Shown here in pieces: positions 1 through 8,128 of a DNA stretch of 64,000 nucleotides (positions are counted from its first letter, which is position 1; each line of letters begins with the position of its first letter). A program made the translations under genes and the position numbers. The notes beneath the pieces are model-generated. The model did not search any database and was not told the origin of the DNA. It worked only from the letters and a program-made list of their open reading frames with translations. Source of the stretch: Desulfatitalea alkaliphila (GTDB lineage Bacteria; Desulfobacterota; Desulfobacteria; Desulfobacterales; Desulfosarcinaceae); the NCBI RefSeq assembly GCF_022968795.1, contig NZ_JALJRB010000013.1, positions 1-64,000 on the forward strand, given 5' to 3'.

Positions 1-144
1 AATTGAATTGGTTGACCTACTCCTGTCTGCAGGATTTCGCTCGATATCTCTGGAGTGAGTTGACCATGATGGATATGCATCCGCGAGACATGATCGACGT
101 GCAGTCCTTCATGTGGTGCATTGCACCGGGGAAGAACAAGTAAA

Positions 145-1368
145 ATGCCTTCCATTCTGGCATGGATCGACCACGACGCGAAAGCGCGCGAGCGCACCCT
201 TCGCATTCTCTCCCTGTTTCAGGAAAAGGAGAGTCGTGACGAGCTCGGGCTTGGCGCCGTGCGCGACAGCTTCGCCGACCAGTTGTTTCCCGGCACAAGC
301 ACCATCCAGACACGTCTGCGCTACATGCTTTTCGTGCCATGGATGTATGATGCCCTGGAAAAGAGGCGTTTGACGGCGAAGCAGTTTGCGGTTCAGGCGG
401 ACAAGCAGGAGAGGGACCTGGTTCAGCCGTTGATGGATTCCGGTGATCAGGCCGGGGTTTTCGGCAAAAATGCCGGCAAGAAACTCAAGCGGTTGCCCAG
501 CTCTGTTTATTGGGCCGGTCTCGGCATCTGGGGCATACGGATGACGCCCTTTTCGCAGGATGAGTATCACCGGCGCATCGAAGAAACCCACCGCCGGCGG
601 AATGCTTTGCTTCTTTACGAAAAGGATGCCAAGGCGCGCGGCGACGACATCGATGTCGAGCGCAGAAGGGATGCGCTGAGTTGGCACCCGCGCTTACCCG
701 CTCCACCCGATGATTATCCGGCCAGGGCGGATTTCGCACTCTCCCGGGAAGAGGCCGAATTCATCCGGGACCGCATCCGTGTGGCCTGCCCCGGCAGCCT
801 GTTGTCCTATCTGGCATTGCACTGCGCGCCCGCCGACAGCGCAGCGCCCTGGGCGCATCCGGATTTCGGCCGCTTTTCCAAGCAGCACCAAGAGCTGCTG
901 ACGCATGCGCGGCTCTTTTCCGGGGTGATGCACAGCGCGGCGCTGTCCTACAACATCCTGCTCGCCAGGCTTCGCAGCCAGGACGGCCTTGTTGCCGAGC
1001 ACCAGGCACGCTTCGATCAATGGGCTGCAACCGTTCCTCTGGGCGAGATCCGCGCCTGGTCGATCGATCGTCTTTGGGCGTTGACCGTTGACCACGGCCA
1101 TGCCATCACCCCCCGGACGCGCGCTTTTGTCCGGCAGTGGATTGAGCACACCCGCAAAGCGCCCGCGGATCTCCTTTCGAATGCCGAAGCGATGCGCCTC
1201 ATTGAAACCAGGGAGATGGCGCTCAAGGGCGCCCGGTCCCGATTCCGCAACCGGCGGGCGCTCGAACAGTGGGGCGGGTATTCCGGTGTCGGCAGGCTGG
1301 TGTATCGCTGGCCGAACGTAAAGGTCCTTCTGCAGGACCTCCACCAGGGATTGCACAGGAGGGCATGA
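145..1368 (+). CDS. DUF6361-like protein, first gene of a helicase/PLD cassette
   Basis: A 407-residue protein of unknown biochemical function. Its N-terminus (MPSILAWIDHDAKARE) and general make-up resemble what I remember of the DUF6361 family; this is recognition from memory, not a search. No membrane segment or signal peptide is visible, and the protein is charged, Arg-rich and probably mostly helical. The start at 145 is preferred over an in-frame ATG at 121 because GGGGAAG lies at 128-134 and the family-like N-terminus begins there. Its stop overlaps the start of the phospholipase-D-like gene, so the two are translationally coupled. The neighbouring nuclease and helicase suggest an anti-phage or DNA-surveillance role, by context only. 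Family call moderate, function unknown. Confidence 0.75.
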   Translation: MPSILAWIDHDAKARERTLRILSLFQEKESRDELGLGAVRDSFADQLFPGTSTIQTRLRYMLFVPWMYDALEKRRLTAKQFAVQADKQERDLVQPLMDSGDQAGVFGKNAGKKLKRLPSSVYWAGLGIWGIRMTPFSQDEYHRRIEETHRRRNALLLYEKDAKARGDDIDVERRRDALSWHPRLPAPPDDYPARADFALSREEAEFIRDRIRVACPGSLLSYLALHCAPADSAAPWAHPDFGRFSKQHQELLTHARLFSGVMHSAALSYNILLARLRSQDGLVAEHQARFDQWAATVPLGEIRAWSIDRLWALTVDHGHAITPRTRAFVRQWIEHTRKAPADLLSNAEAMRLIETREMALKGARSRFRNRRALEQWGGYSGVGRLVYRWPNVKVLLQDLHQGLHRRA

Positions 1369-3179
1369 TGCTGAATCCAAGCGCCCGCAGCCTCTATACA
1401 TCCGCCTTGACGCCTCCGCCGGGAATGGTGTTTGACGAGGCGCTGGCAACGACCTTTTCAATGGACCCGGCATTGCTGCTCGAAACCCCGGTTTACCTGG
1501 CATTGATGGCGGCCGACGGCCAGGGGGATCCCGATCCCCTCTCGGTTCTGGAGGCCATGCGCCGGTACGCCAAGGCAATTTCCGTTTATGTGCAGAAAGG
1601 GCGGATTCAAGTCCCCCGGGTGGCCAAGCCCAATCCTCTGTTCGGCTATTTGGAAGGCATGGTCATCGAGGTGGGGGCACCCAAGGGGGGCGTTTTTCAC
1701 CCGAAAATTTGGGCCATTCGTTTCGTCGATCCCGATGGCAGGGGCGCAATGTACCGGCTGGTGGTCTTAACCAGAAACATGACCACCGATCCATCCTGGG
1801 ACCTGTCGCTGCAGCTCGAGGGCGCCATCGGCAGGCGTAAAGCCGCACAGAACAAGCCGCTGGCCCATTTCTTTAAAACGCTGCCGGAGCTGGCCACCGG
1901 GGCCATGGACAAGGCCCGGCAGGCGCAAGCGCACCGGTTTTCCGAGGAGTTGCATCGCGTCGTGTGGGAGCTGCCCGAGGGCTTCGGCGAGCTGGCCTTT
2001 TACCTGCCGGGCACCAAGGGGTATGAATGGCGCCCGCCGCCGGCCAATCGCATGGCCGTGATCTCACCCTTTTGCGCCGACGAGGCGCTTCGCTCCTTGG
2101 TAAAGGAAACCAAGGCGCCGGTTGCCCTGATCTCCAGGCCGGAGACGTTGTCCGGCCTTCATAAGGAGACCCTGGCCCTCTTTTCACAGTGCCTCCACCT
2201 GGACGAGGCGGCGGAAACCGAGGATGGCGAGGCCCTCAACCCGGCCGATCATCCTCGGGCTACCGGTCTTCATGCAAAGGCCTACTTGTTCGAGACGCGC
2301 CACTACACCGATTTCACCCACCTGGTCATGGGGTCGGCCAATGCGACCAACGCCGCCTTCCAGGCCTCGAACAACATCGAGATTCTGGTTGGCTTGGTCG
2401 GCCGGAGAAGCAAAGTCGGCGGCATCGATGCGCTTCTCGGGGATTACGGCCTGGGGGAATATCTTGTGACCTTCGATTGTGCCGGGGATTCCGAGGGGGA
2501 TAGCGAAAAACAGGAGGCCGAGGAGTGTGTGGAGGCGGCGCGCCGCAGTATATCCGAAGCGGAACTCTCCATCACCTGCGCTGCGGCGCTGAAAGACGAT
2601 TTGTGGGCCTTGACGCTTTCCGGGCGGATACCGCCCCTGGACGGCATTGTGAGTGCCGCGGTCTGGCCGATCACCGTCCTTTCCGATTTGGCGGTGAACC
2701 TTCCGGCGGGTGAGGTGGACGGGGGGATCGCACTTGGCGCGTTTTCCGCATCGTCCGCAACGGGCCTGATTGCGTTCGCGCTCACCACCCGCCATCCGGA
2801 TGTGTCGGCCCGTTTTGTGTTGAACCTTCCGGTCACAGGGCTTCCGGATGAGCGCAATGCCGCCATTTTACAAACCATGATCCGCAATCAGGAAGGCTTC
2901 ATCCGCTACTTGTTGCTCTTGCTGGGCAATGATGCGGCCGGCGCTCTTTTCGGTGCCGGCAGCGGTACCGGGCCGGCCAAATGGTTGTTGCGCATGGCGG
3001 AAGGGGAGGATGTCCCGCTGCTGGAGGAGCTGACCCGCGCCTTCAGCCGATACCCGGAGCGGCTCAGCGAAATTTCCGGGTTGGTGCGCGAGCTGTCCCG
3101 GGACACCCGCAATGCCGTTGTCCCGGAGCGCTTTTTGAAGCTCTGGTCGGTATTCGAGACCGCGGTGGGAGGGGTGTGA
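1365..3179 (+). CDS. Phospholipase D-like (HKD) nuclease family protein
   Basis: A 604-residue cytoplasmic protein with one clear PLD-type active-site motif: HAKAYLF with His303 and Lys305, followed by MGSANAT about 24 residues downstream, the H-x-K...G-S-x-N pattern of the family. In bacterial defence systems such domains usually cut DNA; canonical enzymes pair two HKD motifs, so this protein would have to dimerise or use a cryptic second site. AGGAGG at 1357-1362 serves ATG 1365 or ATG 1368; the first overlaps the upstream stop as ATGA. Its own stop overlaps the helicase start as TGATG. The N-terminal ~280 residues and the region after ~370 are not recognised. It is probably the effector of the operon (inference). 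Confidence 0.85.
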   Translation: MMLNPSARSLYTSALTPPPGMVFDEALATTFSMDPALLLETPVYLALMAADGQGDPDPLSVLEAMRRYAKAISVYVQKGRIQVPRVAKPNPLFGYLEGMVIEVGAPKGGVFHPKIWAIRFVDPDGRGAMYRLVVLTRNMTTDPSWDLSLQLEGAIGRRKAAQNKPLAHFFKTLPELATGAMDKARQAQAHRFSEELHRVVWELPEGFGELAFYLPGTKGYEWRPPPANRMAVISPFCADEALRSLVKETKAPVALISRPETLSGLHKETLALFSQCLHLDEAAETEDGEALNPADHPRATGLHAKAYLFETRHYTDFTHLVMGSANATNAAFQASNNIEILVGLVGRRSKVGGIDALLGDYGLGEYLVTFDCAGDSEGDSEKQEAEECVEAARRSISEAELSITCAAALKDDLWALTLSGRIPPLDGIVSAAVWPITVLSDLAVNLPAGEVDGGIALGAFSASSATGLIAFALTTRHPDVSARFVLNLPVTGLPDERNAAILQTMIRNQEGFIRYLLLLLGNDAAGALFGAGSGTGPAKWLLRMAEGEDVPLLEELTRAFSRYPERLSEISGLVRELSRDTRNAVVPERFLKLWSVFETAVGGV

Positions 3180-6100
3180 TGCCCGACAAACACTATTCGG
3201 CAGCCCCCGCCTTGGCCGGGCTGAAAGATTTTCAGAGAAAAACCGTTGAATATGTGTTCCGGCGCTTCCACGGCGCAAACGGGACGTCGCGCTTTCTGAT
3301 CGCCGATGAGGTCGGCCTTGGAAAAACCCTTGTCGCCAGGGGCGTCATTGCCAAAACCCTTGAACACTTGCAGGACCGGGTGGAGCGGTTCGACGTGATC
3401 TACATCTGCTCCAATGCCGCGATCGCCAAGCAGAACGTCAATCGGCTCAATGTCAGTGACAGCGACGGTTTTTCCATCGCCACGCGGCTGACCTATCTTC
3501 CCAAACAGGTTCGGTCGCTGCGGCACAACAAGGTGAACTTCATCAGCCTGACGCCCGGTACCGCCTTCGACCACTTTCGCAGCCGGGGCGGCCACGCCGA
3601 CGAGAGGGCCATTCTGTACCGAATGCTCTACGACCTGCCCTTGGCCCATGGTCGGCGACGAACACGGTTGCGCGCAGGCCTGCGCAACCTGTTGCAGGCG
3701 ACCTCCGGCAAAGAGCGCTGGCGCGCCACGGCCGAAGGTCTGCTCGCTGAAAATTTGGACCCGGACCTGTCCAGGGCCTTTCGCAAGGCCGTTCTCGGCG
3801 ATCCGGACCTGTACGCGGATCTGAAGGAGTGTTGCGAACGCTTCGCCCGCTATCGCGATTACAGCAGGATTCCTCTCGAGGACGGTGAGATGCGCTACGA
3901 TTTGATCGGAAAACTCAGGAGCAAGTTGGCCTTGGCCTGTCTTTCCGCATTGCGCCCCAGCCTGGTCATTCTCGATGAGTTTCAGCGTTTCAAGGATTTG
4001 CTGGATGCGGGGGATGACGCCTCCTTTCTGGCCGGCGCGCTCTTCGCGCAGCCCGATGTGCGCGTTTTGCTCCTGTCCGCGACGCCCTACAAGATGTTCA
4101 CCCTCGATCAGGAAACGGAAGAAGACGACCATTATCCGGATTTCATCAGAACCCTGAATTTTCTGTACAACGACCAGGACAGGGTCGACGAGGTAAAATA
4201 TCTATTGTCCGCTCATCGCACCGCCCTTCACGGCTGCTTTTCGGGTTCGGCGGGCCTTTCCGGCAAGAAAACGCAAATCGAGAACGCACTGCTCGAGGTC
4301 ATGTGCCGTACCGAGCGGGTCGCCACCACGCGGGATCACAACGCGATGCTGCGCGAAACGGAACAGCCGGCGCCGCTCAAGCCGTGGGACCTTCAAAACG
4401 CTGCGATGGCCGACAAGGTGGCATGTAGCGTCAATGCCGGGGAACCGATGGAATATTGGAAGTCCGTTCCCTACCTGGTCAATTTTTTAAAGCACTATGA
4501 CCTCAGGCGCAAGTTGGATACGCAGTTGGACGCGCCCCCGGACGCTCTCCGCGGCGCCCTCTCATCGGCCAATGGCGCGTTGCTGCGAAAGGATCGTTTT
4601 GAAACCTACAGCCCGCTGGATCCGGCCAATCCGCGGATGCGCGTGCTGTTTGAAGACACGATCGAAAAGGGCATGTGGCAACTGCTGTGGATGCCGCCTT
4701 CCATGCCCTACGCCGCGCCCGGCAGTGTTTTTCAAGGCAAGGAGGGCTTGACCAAGGCGCTGGTGTTCTCGTCCTGGAGTGCCGTTCCCGACGCGGTGGC
4801 GAGTATCTGCTCGTATGAGGCGGAGCGGCGCATGGTCAACGGATATAAACCTGCCGCCAGGTTCGGCTGGAAGGCGTCGCGGTTGCTCGATTTCAGGGAG
4901 AGCAACGGCCGGTTGACCGGGATGCCGGTTGTTGCCTGGCTGTTGCCGTCGCCGACCCTTGCCGCCCGGATCGACCCCCTGGAGGTGGCGCGGGGGCGCG
5001 GGGGCGGGCCATTGTCCGTTGCGGCGTTGAGAGCGGAGGTCAAGGCGATTTGCCGCAGTCTCCTCCAGCGTTTGCCGGCTGCCGGACCGGGTTTGCGCGC
5101 CGACGAAAGATGGTACTGGGCGGCGCCCATACTCCTCGATGCAGGCAATGGCCTCCTTGACTGGTGCAGGCGTGATTCGGGCTGGCGCGCCGCAACACCG
5201 GACCATGCGCCAGGTACCCGCTTCAAAGATCATATCGATCTGCTGGTCCATGCGGCGGAGGGCAAGATGACCTTCGGCCCCCGGCCGCACGACCTCGCGG
5301 ATGTACTGTGCGACCTTGCCCTGGCCGGCCCGGGCGTGTGTGCCCTGAGAGCCCTGCGCCGCATCGGGCCCGGGTTGGAACCCGCCGATACGGGGCTGCT
5401 GTCCGCCGCCGCCCGGATCGCCTCCGGTTTCCGCACACTCTTCAACATGCCCGAGACGATCGCCATGCTGCGCGGCGCCGGCGAGGACTCCTACTGGCGC
5501 TTGGCGCTTCAATACGGCATCGACGGCAATCTGCAAGCCGTTCTCGACGAATACGTGCATGTGCTCAAGGAGTCGTTGGGGCTCCAGGGGCATTCGCCGT
5601 CCGAACGGGTTGCCGGGGTGGCCGCATGCATTCAATCGGTTCTGTCCTTGCGCACCGCTCCCATGAGAATTGACGAAATCAAACGATCGGGAAAGGGTTT
5701 CGCCATCGACCCCTTCCACACCCGCTGCCGTTTCGCCCTTCGTTTCGGAGATATCCGGGACGACAACGACAAGGCCCTCGTGCGTGCCGATACGCTCCGC
5801 GACGCCTTCAACTCGCCGTTTCGCCCTTTTGTACTGGCCTCCACCTCTATCGGTCAGGAAGGCTTGGATTTCCACACATGGTGTCATGCCGTGGTGCATT
5901 GGAACCTGCCCGCCAACCCGGTCGACCTGGAACAACGCGAAGGCCGGGTCCATCGATACAAAGGGCACGCGGTCAGAAAGAACATTGCGCAGCGATATGG
6001 ATTGGCGGCACTATCCGGACATCGCCATGACGACGATCCATGGCAAACCCTTTTCGAGATCGCAGCCCACGGCAAAACCAACGGGCACTCCGATCTCATC

Positions 6101-6343
6101 CCGTATTGGATTTTCGAAGAAGGCACTGCACGCGTGGAGCGACGTATTCCGCTGCTGCCGTACAGCAGGGAAGTCGGGAAGCTCAAGCGGCTCAAAAAGG
6201 GCTTGGCGCTCTACCGGATGGTCTTCGGCCAGCCGCGCCAGGAAGACCTGCTGTTCAGTCTCAGCCATGATGGCAACCATGAATCCGTGAACCTGGATGA
6301 CTGGATCATTTCGCTGGCGCCGCCGGAAACCCAGCCGGCATAG
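3179..6343 (+). CDS. SNF2/DEAD-type helicase of the DUF6361-PLD cassette
   Basis: A 1054-residue superfamily 2 helicase. Motif I is ADEVGLGKT (GLGKT at residues 46-50), motif II is LDEFQRF (DEFQ at 266-269) and motif III is LLLSATPYKM near residue 300. The C-terminal RecA-like lobe has FSSWS near residue 530, STSIGQEGLDF near 890 and QREGRVHRYKGH near 920 (motifs V and VI). A long insertion of over 300 residues separates the SATP motif from the C-terminal lobe, and a second unrecognised stretch lies inside that lobe. It likely translocates on DNA using ATP. The start at 3179 overlaps the PLD stop (TGATG), so the three proteins should be made together and may act as one complex. The exact subfamily is unknown to me. 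Confidence 0.9.
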   Translation: MPDKHYSAAPALAGLKDFQRKTVEYVFRRFHGANGTSRFLIADEVGLGKTLVARGVIAKTLEHLQDRVERFDVIYICSNAAIAKQNVNRLNVSDSDGFSIATRLTYLPKQVRSLRHNKVNFISLTPGTAFDHFRSRGGHADERAILYRMLYDLPLAHGRRRTRLRAGLRNLLQATSGKERWRATAEGLLAENLDPDLSRAFRKAVLGDPDLYADLKECCERFARYRDYSRIPLEDGEMRYDLIGKLRSKLALACLSALRPSLVILDEFQRFKDLLDAGDDASFLAGALFAQPDVRVLLLSATPYKMFTLDQETEEDDHYPDFIRTLNFLYNDQDRVDEVKYLLSAHRTALHGCFSGSAGLSGKKTQIENALLEVMCRTERVATTRDHNAMLRETEQPAPLKPWDLQNAAMADKVACSVNAGEPMEYWKSVPYLVNFLKHYDLRRKLDTQLDAPPDALRGALSSANGALLRKDRFETYSPLDPANPRMRVLFEDTIEKGMWQLLWMPPSMPYAAPGSVFQGKEGLTKALVFSSWSAVPDAVASICSYEAERRMVNGYKPAARFGWKASRLLDFRESNGRLTGMPVVAWLLPSPTLAARIDPLEVARGRGGGPLSVAALRAEVKAICRSLLQRLPAAGPGLRADERWYWAAPILLDAGNGLLDWCRRDSGWRAATPDHAPGTRFKDHIDLLVHAAEGKMTFGPRPHDLADVLCDLALAGPGVCALRALRRIGPGLEPADTGLLSAAARIASGFRTLFNMPETIAMLRGAGEDSYWRLALQYGIDGNLQAVLDEYVHVLKESLGLQGHSPSERVAGVAACIQSVLSLRTAPMRIDEIKRSGKGFAIDPFHTRCRFALRFGDIRDDNDKALVRADTLRDAFNSPFRPFVLASTSIGQEGLDFHTWCHAVVHWNLPANPVDLEQREGRVHRYKGHAVRKNIAQRYGLAALSGHRHDDDPWQTLFEIAAHGKTNGHSDLIPYWIFEEGTARVERRIPLLPYSREVGKLKRLKKGLALYRMVFGQPRQEDLLFSLSHDGNHESVNLDDWIISLAPPETQPA

Positions 6344-6375
6344 GCGTTGGAAGACAGGATGTGGAAGGTGACCTC

Positions 6376-6627
6376 ATGACGATCAAAAGACCAAAACGGA
6401 GCATTGCAGACCGCCTGCTCCATGCCCTTGGGAAGAAGCGCGGCATAATACTGCCGGACAAATCCCATGAAGAATACGGCCCCCATGTGTATGCGGTTGC
6501 CGAAAAGGAGTGCTTCTGGAAGGCGCTGCTAAGGCCGAAAGGAGAAAGTCTTCCCCAAGGCATGACGGACCTGATGGCGTTCCTTGAGATATTGGATGGC
6601 AGGAATCGTAAACCGCACAATCAGTGA
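6376..6627 (+). CDS. Small protein at the end of the helicase cassette
   Basis: An 83-residue basic N-terminus/acidic-middle protein (MTIKRPKRSIADRLL...) that I do not recognise. ATG 6376 lies 32 bases after the helicase stop and has GGAAGG upstream at 6362-6367; a GTG at 6361 in the same frame is an alternative. Codon use and GC match the operon. It could be a regulator or accessory subunit of the cassette, but there is no motif evidence. A perfect hairpin starts two bases after its stop, so it probably ends the transcription unit. Confidence 0.6.
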   Translation: MTIKRPKRSIADRLLHALGKKRGIILPDKSHEEYGPHVYAVAEKECFWKALLRPKGESLPQGMTDLMAFLEILDGRNRKPHNQ

Positions 6628-6628
6628 A

Positions 6629-6645
6629 CCCGAAGTGGCTTCGGG
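6629..6645. terminator. Hairpin between convergent genes
   Basis: A perfect 7-bp stem, CCCGAAG/CTTCGGG, with a 3-base loop lies immediately after the last gene of the helicase cassette and 38 bases beyond the 3' end of the convergent ADP-ribosylglycohydrolase gene. There is no U-tract on either strand, so it may stabilise 3' ends rather than terminate alone. Confidence 0.45.
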
Positions 6646-6682
6646 AAGGCGCTTGTCGAAGCGGAAAAGGCTGTGTCGGGAT

Positions 6683-7645
6683 TCATAGGAAGAAACCTTT
6701 CTTCCTGGCCAGGCCATCGGCCAAGTTCCCCAGATAATCGGACTTTTCAATCTTCCGGATCCAATCCGGCGGTATGGCCGACACCCCCAGATAGGCGCCG
6801 CTGATGGCGCCGGCGATGCAGGCGATGGAATCCGAATCGCCGTTGGTGTTGGCGCCAAGGGTGACCACCGCGCGGTAATCCTCCGGGTGCCGCAGAAAAC
6901 AGTACAGGGCCAAGGCCACCGCCTCTTCGCCGACCCACCCTTCACCCAGATGAGACAAGGCCTTGTGCGAATCCTCCCAGGCCAGGCATCGGTTGATTTT
7001 CAGGATCGCCCGGTCGAACTCAGCGGAGATCCCCGCGGTGAAGGCCAACAGCTCGGGGACCACCTGTTGGGGGTCGGTTCCATCCAGCGCCAGTTTCACC
7101 AGGTACGCGGCGCCGATGCAGGCCGCATCGGCGGTTGGATGGCCGTGGGTGCAGATGCCGGACGCACTGGCCGTTGATTTCAACTTTTGCGGGTCATGCT
7201 GGTACAAGTAGCCGATGGGGGCCGCGCGCATGGCGGAGCCGCAGCCTTTGGAACGGGGTACGCCGCTTCGAGACCAGTGGATGCCCCTCTCGAGGTTGGC
7301 CACCCCCTGTAGGCACGCATTGCCGGGTGCCCGGTTGTTGTCGGGGGCGTGCAGCCACTGGATGAATTCCTCACGCAGGGCGGCCATGATGTCATCGATG
7401 TCCTTTTCCCCGGAAAGCAGCAGGGCCCTGGCCACGGCGATGCTCATCTGGGTGTCGTCGGTGAATAGGGCGGGGTCCGGCAGCTCTGTGATCCCTTGGG
7501 GGCCGTACCGGGACTTGATTTGGTCCAGTTTCAAAAACTCAGTCGGCCATCCCAGGGCATCCCCGATGGCGAGCCCGTACAGGACCCCCTTGGCCTTGGT
7601 GATTTCCTTCATCTGTTTCTTTTTCAATTGAAGATCCAGGTACAC
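6683..7645 (-). CDS. ADP-ribosylglycohydrolase (DraG-like)
   Basis: A 320-residue protein of the ADP-ribosylglycohydrolase family, which removes ADP-ribose from target proteins or small molecules using a dinuclear Mg/Mn site. Visible hallmarks are GLAIGDALGWPTEF near the N-terminus, LFTDDTQMS (the TDDT metal ligands) near residue 70 and NTNGDSDSIACIAGAI near residue 270. A GTG start at 7645 has AAGGAG six bases upstream; an ATG at 7612 (MKEITKAKG) is the other option and fits the family's usual N-terminus. The gene is convergent with the helicase cassette. The substrate cannot be read from the sequence; a nitrogenase-type role is not indicated because no dinitrogenase reductase gene is nearby. 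Confidence 0.88.
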   Translation of the reverse strand: MYLDLQLKKKQMKEITKAKGVLYGLAIGDALGWPTEFLKLDQIKSRYGPQGITELPDPALFTDDTQMSIAVARALLLSGEKDIDDIMAALREEFIQWLHAPDNNRAPGNACLQGVANLERGIHWSRSGVPRSKGCGSAMRAAPIGYLYQHDPQKLKSTASASGICTHGHPTADAACIGAAYLVKLALDGTDPQQVVPELLAFTAGISAEFDRAILKINRCLAWEDSHKALSHLGEGWVGEEAVALALYCFLRHPEDYRAVVTLGANTNGDSDSIACIAGAISGAYLGVSAIPPDWIRKIEKSDYLGNLADGLARKKGFFL

Positions 7646-7756
7646 GCCGCGCTCCTTGTTGATGTCGGATGGGTAACGATTGGTAATTGTCCCCTTTATA
7701 ACATCCTTGTTTGACAGATGAGGTCACAGTTGTTGTGCCTTTTTCGCATGCCCTGA

Positions 7757-7798
7757 TTGACAGCCGAGAACAATAGTGCCTATAACAGAACATTGTTC
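7757..7798 (+). promoter_or_regulatory. Sigma-70 promoter with inverted-repeat operator
   Basis: TTGACA at 7757-7762 and TATAAC at 7781-7786 are separated by 18 bases, a good sigma-70 promoter facing the acyl-CoA metabolism genes. GAACAAT at 7768-7774 and ATTGTTC at 7792-7798 form an inverted repeat that brackets the -10 element. This is a plausible binding site for the TetR-type regulator encoded at the end of the same unit (inference). Confidence 0.55.
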
Positions 7799-7839
7799 GC
7801 AATCGAGACTATGAATCACTATCAAAGAGGAGGGTTCGC

Positions 7840-8084
7840 ATGCGTATCAACACCGGTCAAATAATGGCAAACCGCGCGCTTCTCACTCCCAACCTGGAAG
7901 GCTGCCTGGGGGCCCAGTAACGTTTCACCTTCAAGGAAGCCAACGCGCGGGTCAATCGCTTCGCCGCCGTGAGCAAATGGCCGGTTTCAAATGCGTCAAG
8001 GAGGTGCTGTTCGTCGAAGCGCTGCCCAAAAACGCCACCGGCAAGATCTTGAAACACCAGCTGCGGGAACAGCTGGTCCAATAA
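7840..8084 (+). pseudogene. Remnant of a fatty-acyl-CoA ligase (large internal deletion)
   Basis: Both ends of an AMP-forming acyl-CoA synthetase survive without the middle. From ATG 7840 (RBS AGAGGAGG) the reading frame gives MRINTGQIMANRALLTPNLE, hits TAA at 7918-7920, then continues in frame with RFTFKEANARVNRFAA, a typical ligase N-terminus. At about 7970 it jumps to the extreme C-terminus in another frame: MAGFKCVKEVLFVEALPKNA, TGKILKHQLREQLVQ, stop at 8082-8084. This contains the conserved ATGK(I/V)LK motif of the family. Roughly 450 codons are missing. The intact acyl-CoA dehydrogenase starts 44 bases later, so the ancestral operon was ligase-dehydrogenase-TetR. Confidence 0.85.
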
Positions 8085-8128
8085 GCAACCAAGCCGTGAT
8101 ACCCGGCCTAAATTTTATAGGAGACGAC

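Noticed and set aside
2906-5968. Long open frames on the minus strand opposite the helicase (up to ~470 codons), and similar ones at 11019-12179, 30951-32054, 54968-56422 and 59178-60047
   Set aside because: They lie opposite genes with clear domains, have no ribosome sites or recognisable motifs, and reflect the GC-rich codon pattern of the true genes.
6683-7645. DraG-type nitrogenase regulation
   Set aside because: The enzyme family fits, but no DraT or nitrogenase gene is near, so the narrow role is unsupported.
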